This document shows, piece by piece, positions 1 to 5,131 of a DNA stretch of 5,131 nucleotides. Position 1 is the first letter of the stretch, and the number at the start of each line of letters is the position of its first letter. The DNA is from Acidimicrobiia bacterium (GTDB lineage: Bacteria > Actinomycetota > Acidimicrobiia > UBA5794 > UBA11373), in contig JALOLI010000133.1 in NCBI GenBank assembly GCA_025456165.1, positions 1 through 5,131 of the forward strand. The letters run 5' to 3'. The translations under genes were made by a program, and so were the position numbers. The notes under the pieces were generated by a model. That model had not been told where the DNA came from and ran no database searches. It saw nothing but the letters and a program-made list of their open reading frames with translations.

Positions 1-419
1 GAGACCCCCTGGAAGCCGGCCACGATGACGACGTCGCCCTTGTCGAGGTGATCCTTGACCCGGAAGGCCCGGACCTCTTCGATCTCGGCGCGGCCGTGGA
101 CGGTGTTGGTGATGATGCCGGCCTGCGACCCGGTGAGGCTCACCGCCTCCACCCCCTGGTCGCGGATGGCCATGGCCAGGAGGGCCATGGAGATGCGCTC
201 CCCCGCGGTCAGCAGCATGTCCATCTCCCGGGGGTGGTCGTTGGGGCTGACCTGGCGGGAGAGATCGACGAACTGATCGGTGGTGTGCCCCATGGCCGAA
301 ACGATCACCACCACGTCGTTGCCGGCCAGGCGGGTGCGGGCGACGCGACGGGCCACGGCGCGGATCCGGTCGGCGTCGCCCACCGAGGTGCCGCCGTACT
401 TCTGGACGATGACCGCCAT
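1..419 (-). CDS. lysC: Aspartate kinase, N-terminal part (cut by left edge)
   Basis: Aspartokinase phosphorylates L-aspartate with ATP in the cytoplasm, the first step towards lysine, threonine, methionine and diaminopimelate. The 139 visible residues are the start of the amino-acid kinase domain. KYGGTSVG at residues 7-14 carries the family's N-terminal signature lysine. [13 protein letters not shown] at about 37-49 is the second conserved segment. LLTAGERIS at 69-77 and SLTGSQAGI at 94-102 are the expected substrate-binding and core motifs. Family members of this type are usually about 400-420 residues, so the rest of the kinase domain and the C-terminal ACT regulatory domains lie outside the window. 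The start ATG at 419-417 puts the signature lysine at position 7, as is normal. No Shine-Dalgarno sequence precedes it, but a TACACT -10 element lies nine bases upstream, suggesting a near-leaderless mRNA. It is divergent from the cyclophilin gene. The identification is firm. Confidence 0.95.
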   Translation of the reverse strand, partial: MAVIVQKYGGTSVGDADRIRAVARRVARTRLAGNDVVVIVSAMGHTTDQFVDLSRQVSPNDHPREMDMLLTAGERISMALLAMAIRDQGVEAVSLTGSQAGIITNTVHGRAEIEEVRAFRVKDHLDKGDVVIVAGFQGV

Positions 420-428
420 AGGCCGGAG

Positions 429-434
429 AGTGTA
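429..434 (-). promoter_or_regulatory. Probable -10 element of lysC
   Basis: Read on the minus strand this is TACACT, matching the actinobacterial TANNNT -10 pattern. Nine bases separate it from the lysC ATG, so transcription would begin about two to three bases before the start codon. No convincing -35 box is visible. Placement is inferred from pattern and spacing only. Confidence 0.45.
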
Positions 435-446
435 CCGACGGCCCCC

Positions 447-452
447 TATAGT
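447..452 (+). promoter_or_regulatory. Probable -10 element of the cyclophilin/PHP operon
   Basis: TATAGT matches the TATAAT consensus at five of six positions and stands out in a GC-rich gap. It ends nine bases before the cyclophilin ATG at 462, where there is no Shine-Dalgarno sequence, so the transcript is probably leaderless or has a leader of two to three bases. No recognisable -35 box precedes it; the expected -35 position (about 424-429) abuts the opposing lysC -10. Confidence 0.55.
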
Positions 453-461
453 GCCCGGGCC

Positions 462-1172
462 ATGCCCAAGCGATCTCTGCCCGTCATCCTCCTCGCCCTG
501 GCCCTCCTCGCCGCCGCCTGCGGCGGCGACGACGCCACCACAACCACCTCGGCCCCCGGTGGCGGCCCGGCCGTCGACACGCCCGAGTACCAGGCCTTTC
601 GAGCCCAGGCCACGGCGTGCGGCGCCGCCGCACCGGCCGCGGCCACTGCCATGCAGTTCGAGGCCGCCGGCGACGCCGGCATCGACAGCGTGGTCCGGGT
701 CGTGCTCCACACCTCGTGCGGAGATGTCACCCTGGAGCTCGACCCCGCCCTCGCCCCCGAGACCGTCAACTCCTTCGTGTTCCTGGCGCAACAGGGCTAC
801 TTCGACGGCACGGTCTCCCATCGCGTCGTGCCCGGGTTCGTGTTCCAGGCCGGCGACCCCACCGCCACCGGCCGCGGCGATCCCGGCTACAGCCTCCCCG
901 ACGAATTCCCCGCTGCCGGGTTCGCCTATGCCCGGGGCGTGGTCGCCATGGCCAACAGCGGCGTCCCCGAGAGCGGGGGCAGCCAGTTCTTCATCGCCCT
1001 CGACGACATCGGACTGGCCCCCAACTACACCGTCTTCGGCCGGGTGGTCGACGGCTTCGACACCCTCGAGCGCATCGCCGCGGTGCCCATGGCGCCCAGC
1101 CCGCCCGACCCGGTCCCGAGCCGTCCGCTGGAGACCATCTACCTGGAGAGGGTCGAGATCCTCGGCGACTGA
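462..1172 (+). CDS. Secreted lipoprotein cyclophilin-type peptidyl-prolyl cis-trans isomerase
   Basis: This 236-aa protein should speed proline cis-trans isomerisation during protein folding outside the cytoplasmic membrane. Residues 1-20 form a lipoprotein signal peptide: K3/R4, a Leu/Ala-rich core, and AAAC with Cys20 as the predicted lipidated residue. A Thr/Gly/Pro-rich linker follows to about 40. The cyclophilin domain spans about 77-234. [14 protein letters not shown] at 120-133 supplies the equivalents of the human CypA catalytic residues R55, F60 and Q63 (R121, F126, Q129). GSQFFI at 174-179 supplies the Gln and Phe of the second active-site strand. CypA Trp121 is replaced by Leu185, as is common in bacteria, and the His126 equivalent appears to be Tyr189. 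Cys53 and Cys86 could form an extracytoplasmic disulfide. I chose ATG 462 because it begins the signal peptide; reading further upstream would run into antisense lysC sequence. The PHP gene starts one base after its stop, suggesting one operon. Confidence 0.92.
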   Translation: MPKRSLPVILLALALLAAACGGDDATTTTSAPGGGPAVDTPEYQAFRAQATACGAAAPAAATAMQFEAAGDAGIDSVVRVVLHTSCGDVTLELDPALAPETVNSFVFLAQQGYFDGTVSHRVVPGFVFQAGDPTATGRGDPGYSLPDEFPAAGFAYARGVVAMANSGVPESGGSQFFIALDDIGLAPNYTVFGRVVDGFDTLERIAAVPMAPSPPDPVPSRPLETIYLERVEILGD

Positions 1173-1173
1173 G

Positions 1174-2007
1174 GTGGCCGTCGACCTCCACACTCACAGC
1201 ACTCGCTCCGACGGCACGGATGCCCCGGCCGAGCTCGTGCGACTGGCCCTCGCCACCGGACTCACCACCCTGGCTCTCACCGACCACGACACCCTCGAGG
1301 GCGTCCCCGAGGCCCGGGCGGCGGCCGGGACCTCCCTCGCCCTCATCCCCGGAGTGGAGCTGTCGGTCGACTGGGAAGCGGGCCCGGCCCACTTCCTCGC
1401 CTATTGGATCGAACCCGGCGAGGGACCCCTCCAGGACCGTCTCGCCGAACTGGCCGAGGGGCGGGCCCGGCGCAACGCCGAGATCCTGGCCGCCCTGGCC
1501 GGCCTGGGGTGCGACCTGTCCGGCGAGGAACTGCGCTCCGGCCCGGGCGTGGTGGGCCGCCCGCACATCGCCGCAGCACTGGTGCGCCGGGGGCACGTGC
1601 CCGACATGCCGGCGGCCTTCGAGCTGTACCTGGCCCGGGGGCGGCCCGCCTACCGGCCCCGGCTCCGCCTCACCGCCGCCGAGGCGGTGGTGCTGGCGAG
1701 GCGCTCCGGTGGGGCGGTCGTCCTGGCGCACCCCCACACCGTCGCTGCCGGGGCGGAGGCCTACGCCCATGCCCTCGAGGCCTTCGCTGCTCTGGGCGGA
1801 GCGGGAGTCGAGTGCCGCTACCCCGATTACCCGCCGGACCTGGTGGCCCACCTCGAGGCGATGACCCGGCGCCTCGGCATGGCTCCCACCGGAGGCTCCG
1901 ACTACCACGGGGCTCATCGCCCCGGGATCTCGCTGGGTACGGGGCGCGGCGACCTCCTCATACCCGACTCCGCGGTCGCTGAATTGCGCTTGCGGGCCGG
2001 CATCTGA
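1174..2007 (+). CDS. PHP-domain metal-dependent phosphoesterase, TrpH/YciV type
   Basis: The product (277 aa) is a polymerase-and-histidinol-phosphatase (PHP) family hydrolase. Characterised relatives of this size act on 3',5'-nucleoside bisphosphates or trim short RNA 5' ends (TrpH/YciV, RNase AM). Substrate assignment here is by family only. Metal-ligand motifs appear in order: DLHTHS at 4-9 with D13, TDHDT at 36-40, PGVE at 59-62, H73 in HFLAYW, HPH at 186-188, and SDYHG at 242-246. GRPHIA at 128-133 is the typical insert motif of this subgroup. All expected ligands are present, so it should be active. The start is GTG at 1174. No other start codon lies near, the next in-frame Met is residue 145, and GTG places DLHTHS at the very N-terminus as usual. 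No spaced Shine-Dalgarno is present, only GAGG overlapping the start, so translation is probably coupled to the cyclophilin gene. Confidence 0.9.
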   Translation: MAVDLHTHSTRSDGTDAPAELVRLALATGLTTLALTDHDTLEGVPEARAAAGTSLALIPGVELSVDWEAGPAHFLAYWIEPGEGPLQDRLAELAEGRARRNAEILAALAGLGCDLSGEELRSGPGVVGRPHIAAALVRRGHVPDMPAAFELYLARGRPAYRPRLRLTAAEAVVLARRSGGAVVLAHPHTVAAGAEAYAHALEAFAALGGAGVECRYPDYPPDLVAHLEAMTRRLGMAPTGGSDYHGAHRPGISLGTGRGDLLIPDSAVAELRLRAGI

Positions 2008-2029
2008 CCGATCCCCGGCGAGCGGCCCC

Positions 2030-2060
2030 GCCCGGGCCGGCCCTTCAGTCGGCCCCGGGC
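2030..2060. repeat. Imperfect GC-rich inverted repeat between PHP and kinase genes
   Basis: The left arm at 2030-2042 and right arm at 2051-2060 can pair as 6+4 base pairs with a three-base bulge (2036-2038), around the eight-base loop CTTCAGTC. It lies in the 73-bp gap after the PHP stop. No T-run follows, so it is at best a weak terminator or mRNA 3'-end structure. In DNA this GC-rich it could be chance. Confidence 0.25.
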
Positions 2061-2080
2061 CTGCCGATATCCCACCTGGA

Positions 2081-3352
2081 ATGACCAGCCCGGCAGAGCC
2101 GTCCCGAGCCTCACCGGCCGCGCCCGTCGAGTACACCGAGATCCGGCGCAGCCTGCGACTGGGTCGCGCCGCCCTGTGCGGCGTGCTCCTCGCGGCCGCG
2201 GCTGCCGGGTGGGCAACGGGCATCCCGGGCAGCGCCGTCAAGGCCCTGGCGGCCGGCCTGGTCATGATCCATGCCCTGGTCGACCGGTTCCACTCCCCCT
2301 TGCCCGCCCTGGCGATCACCGCCGCGGCCCTCACCGCCACGGCCGGCACGCCGGGGTACGTTGCCGGCCCCCTTGCGGCCCTGGCCGGGTGCGTGCTGGC
2401 CGCCTCGTTCGTCGTGCTTCCCGCCCGGCAGGCGGTGGTGCCGGCGCTGATGCTGGGTGCCGGCACCGCTCTCCATCTCTACCTGCTCTCTCCATCGCCG
2501 GCTCACAGCACGGCCGCGGCCCTCCTCGCCGGGGTCGAGGCGGCGTCCTACCTGGTTGCGGTCACCCTCGGGGGCATGGCGGCCTCGCGGGCAGTCCGCC
2601 GCGCCCGGCAGCGCCAAGCGGAAGCCCTCGAAGGGGAGCAACGGACGGCTCAGATGAAGAACGAGTTCGTCTCGATGATCAGCCACGAACTGCGCACCCC
2701 GTTGACCAACATCGCCGGGTTCGCCATGGCGCTGCGCGAGTCGTGGCGCACCTTCGACCCGGCCGAGGTGGACGAGTTCCTCGAAGTCGTGTGTCACGAA
2801 GCCGAGCACCTGCGCGCCCTGGTGGACGACATCCTTGTTGTCCCCCGCCTCGAGGCCGACCGACTCCTCGTCGAACCGGCCGCCTTCCCCCTCCGCCCGG
2901 CCGCCTTCCGCATCGCCGGCCTGGTCTTCCCGGCCGGCGGCAACAAGTCGGTTTCGGTGTCCGTGGGGGGCAGCGCCATCGTCTGGGCAGATCCCAACCG
3001 GGTGGAGCAGGTGCTGCGCAACCTGCTGGAGAACGCCGCCCGCTACGGAGGAAGCCAGGTCAGCGTGGAGGCAGCCCTCCTCGGCACCGAGTGGATCGTG
3101 ACCGTGGCCGACGACGGCCCGGGCGTCGCCGCCGACGACCGCCAGCGGATCTTCGGCGCCTTCGAGCAGGCCGGCAACAACCGGAACGTAGGACAGGGCC
3201 TGGGCCTGGGGCTCACGGTGAGCCGGGTCCTGGTCGAGGCGATGGGCGGGCGCATCTGGTACGAGCCGGGCTTCCCCACCGGCGCCCGGTTCTGCTTCGC
3301 CCTGCCCGCGGCCGAGTCGCGACAGGGGGCTCCCGCAACCGCCTCGGTCTAG
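2081..3352 (+). CDS. Six-TM membrane sensor histidine kinase
   Basis: This 423-aa two-component sensor kinase should autophosphorylate on His202 and pass the phosphate to a response regulator. About six hydrophobic segments lie between residues 28 and 168 with only short loops, so no sizeable extracellular domain is apparent. A charged helix at about 170-195 leads directly into the dimerisation domain; I see no HAMP or PAS domain. The H-box NEFVSMISHELRTPL is at 194-208. The ATPase domain shows the N-box RNLLENAARY (313-322), G1 box DDGPG (344-348), F-box RIFGAFEQ (356-363) and G2 box GQGLGLGL (371-378). All catalytic motifs are intact. The signal is unknown and no response regulator lies in the window. 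ATG 2081 has no proper Shine-Dalgarno; an AT-richer GATATC at 2066-2071 might be a degenerate -10. Its stop codon overlaps the convergent gene at 3349-3558. Confidence 0.93.
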   Translation: MTSPAEPSRASPAAPVEYTEIRRSLRLGRAALCGVLLAAAAAGWATGIPGSAVKALAAGLVMIHALVDRFHSPLPALAITAAALTATAGTPGYVAGPLAALAGCVLAASFVVLPARQAVVPALMLGAGTALHLYLLSPSPAHSTAAALLAGVEAASYLVAVTLGGMAASRAVRRARQRQAEALEGEQRTAQMKNEFVSMISHELRTPLTNIAGFAMALRESWRTFDPAEVDEFLEVVCHEAEHLRALVDDILVVPRLEADRLLVEPAAFPLRPAAFRIAGLVFPAGGNKSVSVSVGGSAIVWADPNRVEQVLRNLLENAARYGGSQVSVEAALLGTEWIVTVADDGPGVAADDRQRIFGAFEQAGNNRNVGQGLGLGLTVSRVLVEAMGGRIWYEPGFPTGARFCFALPAAESRQGAPATASV

Positions 3353-3558
3353 GGAGCCGGATCCGAAGACGGCGGCACCGGCCGGCGCCGATGCCGACCC
3401 GGTGCAGGCTCCGGCCGGCCCGCCGCCGCCCACGCATCGAGAGCCACCGACGGGGCCCCACTCGCTGCCGTCTCCTCCGCCACCCGGGCCTCGACGACGG
3501 CGAGCACCGCCGCCACCTCCTCGGGGGTGAGGGCCGGCTCCCGCCGCCTCGGGCTCAT
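3349..3558 (-). CDS. Small protein, possible acyl-CoA carboxylase epsilon-like subunit
   Basis: This 69-aa protein is translationally coupled to the epimerase gene: its ATG (3558-3556) overlaps the epimerase TGA as ATGA. Residues 10-26 (LTPEEVAAVLAVVEARV) form one amphipathic helix. A linker leads to DAWAAAGRPE at 41-50, and the tail is basic and proline-rich. A TPEE-type helix followed by a Trp/Gly-Arg motif resembles the small epsilon-like subunits encoded with actinobacterial acyl-CoA carboxylases, which help assemble the carboxylase complex. That match is from memory of the family pattern and is tentative. Pairing with methylmalonyl-CoA epimerase, which acts right after propionyl-CoA carboxylase, supports it. 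No carboxylase gene is in the window. Codons are GC-biased like the neighbours, and the ATGA overlap makes a real gene likely. The stop TAG sits inside a CTAG shared with the convergent kinase gene. Confidence 0.62.
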   Translation of the reverse strand: MSPRRREPALTPEEVAAVLAVVEARVAEETAASGAPSVALDAWAAAGRPEPAPGRHRRRPVPPSSDPAP

Positions 3559-3959
3559 GCGATCTCCACCAGTTCGGTCAGCGTCCCCCCGAAGGCGCGC
3601 GGGTGGACGAAGGCGATGCGCGCCCCTCCGCCGCCGCGGCGGGGGGCCCGGTCGATCAACTCCGCCCCCTCGGCCTCCAGATGAGCGAGGGCGGCGTCGA
3701 GGTCGGGCACGGCGAAGGCGATGTGGTGCAGGCCCTCGCCGCGCCGCTCCAGGAAGCGGGCCACTGGGCTGTCGGGGCGCTGCGGCGCCAGCAGTTGAAC
3801 CTGAGAGCCGCCCACGAGGAGCATCGCCTCCTCGACCCCGTCGGCCTCGACGACCTCCCGTGAGACCGGGGTCGCACCGTAGAGGCGGCGAAACCGCTCC
3901 AGCGCCTCGTCCAGGTCGCGGACCGCCAGCGCCACGTGGTCCAGGTTGAGCAGCAGCAT
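3555..3959 (-). CDS. mce: Methylmalonyl-CoA epimerase
   Basis: The enzyme interconverts (2R)- and (2S)-methylmalonyl-CoA, linking propionyl-CoA carboxylase to B12-dependent methylmalonyl-CoA mutase in the cytoplasm. The 134-aa product has the usual family length and two vicinal-oxygen-chelate half-repeats, at about 4-58 and 76-133. Likely metal ligands by alignment with the Propionibacterium enzyme are H8 in LDHVALAV, Q55 in VQLLAP, H79 in LHHIAFAV, and E129 in LTELVEI. All four are present. I chose ATG 3959 because GAGGGAGAGG lies just upstream and the protein then starts directly on the first metal-binding strand. A longer version from 4076 would add 39 Pro/Arg-rich residues of non-coding character. 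Other vicinal-oxygen-chelate proteins (glyoxalase-like) are the main alternative, but the motif set and length favour epimerase. It is the first gene of a two-gene unit and is divergent from the thiolase gene. Confidence 0.9.
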   Translation of the reverse strand: MLLLNLDHVALAVRDLDEALERFRRLYGATPVSREVVEADGVEEAMLLVGGSQVQLLAPQRPDSPVARFLERRGEGLHHIAFAVPDLDAALAHLEAEGAELIDRAPRRGGGGARIAFVHPRAFGGTLTELVEIA

Positions 3960-3960
3960 G

Positions 3961-3970
3961 CCTCTCCCTC
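3961..3970 (-). promoter_or_regulatory. Shine-Dalgarno sequence of the epimerase gene
   Basis: On the minus strand GAGGGAGAGG lies one base upstream of the ATG at 3959, with its GGAG core four bases from the start. It settles the start choice in favour of the 134-aa form over the 39-residue N-terminal extension. Confidence 0.7.
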
Positions 3971-3984
3971 GATCCGGGCCGCGC

Positions 3985-3990
3985 AGGTTA
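3985..3990 (-). promoter_or_regulatory. Possible -10 element of the epimerase operon
   Basis: Read on the minus strand this is TAACCT, a TANNNT match. It would start a transcript near 3978 with a leader of about 18-20 bases that contains the purine-rich ribosome binding site. No good -35 box is seen at normal spacing. Confidence 0.35.
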
Positions 3991-4039
3991 CCGGGGCCCG
4001 CCGGCCGAGCGGCGGCCGCGAACCACTCCGGCCCCGGCG

Positions 4040-4059
4040 CCGGCGGGCTTCGCCGCCGG
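4040..4059. repeat. Perfect 7-bp inverted repeat upstream of the thiolase promoter
   Basis: CCGGCGG at 4040-4046 pairs exactly with CCGCCGG at 4053-4059 around the loop GCTTCG. It directly abuts the putative -10 at 4060, occupying the spacer and -35 zone, so it could be an operator for a dimeric regulator. GC-rich composition makes chance occurrence plausible. Confidence 0.3.
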
Positions 4060-4065
4060 TAGCCT
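4060..4065 (+). promoter_or_regulatory. Possible -10 element of the thiolase gene
   Basis: TAGCCT fits TANNNT and would give a start site near 4072 and a leader of roughly 18 bases holding the AGGAGG ribosome binding site. There is no clear -35 box. It mirrors the layout of the opposing epimerase promoter. Confidence 0.35.
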
Positions 4066-4080
4066 GGGCCCGACACCGAC

Positions 4081-4086
4081 AGGAGG
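4081..4086 (+). promoter_or_regulatory. Shine-Dalgarno sequence of the thiolase gene
   Basis: AGGAGG is a full anti-Shine-Dalgarno match four bases before ATG 4091. It fixes the thiolase start and indicates strong initiation, in contrast to the apparently leaderless genes on the left side of the window. Confidence 0.75.
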
Positions 4087-4090
4087 CTCC

Positions 4091-5131
4091 ATGGGTTCCG
4101 TCGTTTGCTCCATCGCCCGCACCCCCCTCGGCCGTTTCGGCGGCGCCTTCGCCGCCCTGCCCGCGGTACGACTGGGCGGGGTGGCCATCGCCGCCGCCCT
4201 CGAGCGAGCCGGGCTCGCCCCCGACCGGGTGGACGAGGTGTACTTCGGCCACGTCATCCAGGCCGGGGCCGGGCAGATCACCGCTCGCCAGGCGGCGGTG
4301 CACGGCGGCATCCCCATGTCGGTGCCCGCCACCACCATCAACAAGGTGTGCCTGTCGGGCATGACGGCCATCGCCCTGGCCGACAAGGACATCCGCCTCG
4401 GCGAGGCCACCTTCGTGGTGGCTGGGGGCATGGAGTCGATGGACCTGGCCCCCTACGCCTTCCCCGCCGGCCGCACCGGCGCCCGCATGGGCCAGAGCCC
4501 CATGGTGGACCTCATGGAGCACGACGGCCTGTTCTGTGCCTTCGACAAGTGCCTCATGGGCGCCACCTCGGACAAGCGCAACGCCGAATTGGGCATCGGC
4601 CGCGCCGAGCAGGACGAGTGGGCCGCCGCCAGCCACCAGTTGGCCGCCGCCGCGGCCGCCGCCGGAGGCTTCGACGCCGAGATCGCCCCGGTCGCCGTGC
4701 CGCAGCGCAAGGGAGACCCGGTGATCGTCCGCGCCGACGAGGGCATCCGCCCCGATTCGACGGCGGCCGCCCTGGGCAACCTGCGGCCCGCCTTCGCCAA
4801 GGAGGGACGATCACCGCCGGGAACGCCTCCCAGATCTCCAACGGCGCCGCCGCCCTGGTGATCGCCGACCGGGCCGCCGCCGAGGCGGCGGGCCTGCCCA
4901 TCCTCGCCGAGATCGTCGCCTACGGACAGGCCGCCGGCCCCGATGCCACCCTCCACGAGAGGCCCGCCCAGGCCCTGGAGAAGGCCCTGGCCCGGGCCGG
5001 CCTCGGCGTGGGCGACCTCGACCTCGTGGAGTTCAATGAGGCCTTCGCCGCCGTGGCCCTCTGGTCGGCCCGCCTGCTGGGGATCCCCCGGGAGAAGGTC
5101 AACGTCCACGGCGGGGCGGTGGCCCTGGGCC
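4091..5131 (+). pseudogene. Acetyl-CoA C-acetyltransferase (thiolase), frameshifted and cut by right edge
   Basis: Thiolases of this type join or cleave acetyl-CoA/acetoacetyl-CoA, serving beta-oxidation or the first step of C4 acyl-CoA synthesis. The first 239 residues are in the starting frame. They include ARTPLGRFGG near the N-terminus, VCLSGM at 86-91 with Cys87 as the acyl-carrying nucleophile, AGGMESM at 111-117, and the EGIRPD and LRPAF segments at about 217-235. After codon 239 (GAG GG.) the frame is lost and a TGA at 4859-4861 would end a 256-aa product. Homology continues uninterrupted one frame over from 4807: TITAGNASQISNGAAA, then VEFNEAFA, then VNVHGGAVALG at the window end. 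One missing base after 4806 explains it. The catalytic His of the GHP motif and second Cys lie beyond the window. The otherwise intact sequence suggests a recent mutation or an assembly/sequencing error rather than an old pseudogene. Confidence 0.88.
4801..4809 (+). other. Frameshift site in the thiolase gene
   Basis: The sequence reads GGAGGGACG. The conserved thiolase reading needs Gly-Thr-Ile-Thr here, which requires one more base between 4806 and 4807, for example a fourth G in the GGG run or a lost C. No classic slippery heptamer is present, so programmed frameshifting is unlikely, although the local AAGGAGG (4799-4805) resembles a Shine-Dalgarno sequence. Confidence 0.85.

Noticed and set aside
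280..1173. Upstream in-frame extension of the PHP gene to an ATG at 280.
   Set aside because: The extension is Pro/Ser/Arg-rich, overlaps lysC and the whole cyclophilin gene out of frame, and the PHP domain begins right after GTG 1174.
991..2466. A 491-codon open frame on the minus strand across the cyclophilin, PHP and kinase genes.
   Set aside because: It is antisense to three well-supported genes, has no recognisable domain, and is Gly/Arg/Pro/Ala-rich as expected of a shadow frame in GC-rich DNA.
3375..3405. Perfect 7-bp inverted repeat (GCACCGG / CCGGTGC, 17-base loop) considered as a terminator for the convergent pair.
   Set aside because: It lies within the small coding region, the loop is long, and no T-run follows on either strand; chance is likely in such GC-rich sequence.
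2111..3433. A 440-codon open frame on the minus strand opposite the histidine kinase.
   Set aside because: The kinase on the plus strand has every catalytic motif in order, while the antisense frame has His/Gly/Arg-rich low-complexity sequence and no family resemblance.
2176..3684. A 502-codon plus-strand frame overlapping the kinase and running past its end.
   Set aside because: The translation is Arg/Pro/Gly repetitive and out of frame with the kinase; it is a GC-rich shadow frame.
3960..4076. N-terminal extension of the epimerase to an ATG at 4076.
   Set aside because: It adds 39 Pro/Arg-rich residues absent from the family and would overrun the likely promoter and the strong ribosome binding site at 3961-3970.
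4799..4809. Programmed ribosomal frameshifting in the thiolase.
   Set aside because: There is no slippery heptamer, the Shine-Dalgarno-like AAGGAGG sits on the site rather than upstream at the usual stimulatory distance, and thiolases are not known to be recoded; a lost base is simpler.

Overview
This 5.1-kb window is very GC-rich, with third codon positions almost all G or C. It is gene-dense and looks like ordinary chromosomal DNA of a high-GC actinobacterium. An uncultured Acidimicrobiia-type lineage would fit, judging from the style of the secreted cyclophilin, the thiolase and the epimerase/small-protein pair, but that placement is inference. I see no tRNA, rRNA, CRISPR array, insertion sequence or phage gene.

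Layout, left to right. (1) 1-419, minus strand: the N-terminal third of an aspartate kinase (lysC), running off the left edge. (2) A 42-bp divergent gap holds two back-to-back -10 elements that sit so close to their start codons that both mRNAs should be leaderless or nearly so. (3) 462-1172, plus: a lipoprotein-type cyclophilin peptidyl-prolyl isomerase, followed after one base by (4) 1174-2007, plus: a GTG-started PHP-family metal-dependent phosphoesterase of the TrpH/YciV type. (5) 2081-3352, plus: a six-TM membrane histidine kinase with no partner response regulator in view. (6) 3349-3558 and 3555-3959, minus: a two-gene unit of methylmalonyl-CoA epimerase and a 69-aa protein that may be an acyl-CoA carboxylase epsilon-like subunit. 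The two overlap by ATGA, and the small gene meets the kinase gene tail to tail in a shared CTAG. (7) A 131-bp divergent promoter region. (8) 4091-5131, plus: an acetyl-CoA C-acetyltransferase (thiolase) broken by an apparent one-base deletion near 4806 and cut by the right edge.

Functionally, the right half (epimerase, possible carboxylase accessory subunit, thiolase) points to acyl-CoA and propionate/methylmalonyl-CoA metabolism. The left half combines the entry step of aspartate-family amino acid synthesis with envelope protein folding and nucleotide/RNA-fragment turnover. I do not see a clear new defence or mobile system. The points most worth a second look are the thiolase frameshift, the paired leaderless promoters, the shared-stop convergent junction, and the small carboxylase-like protein lacking carboxylase neighbours.
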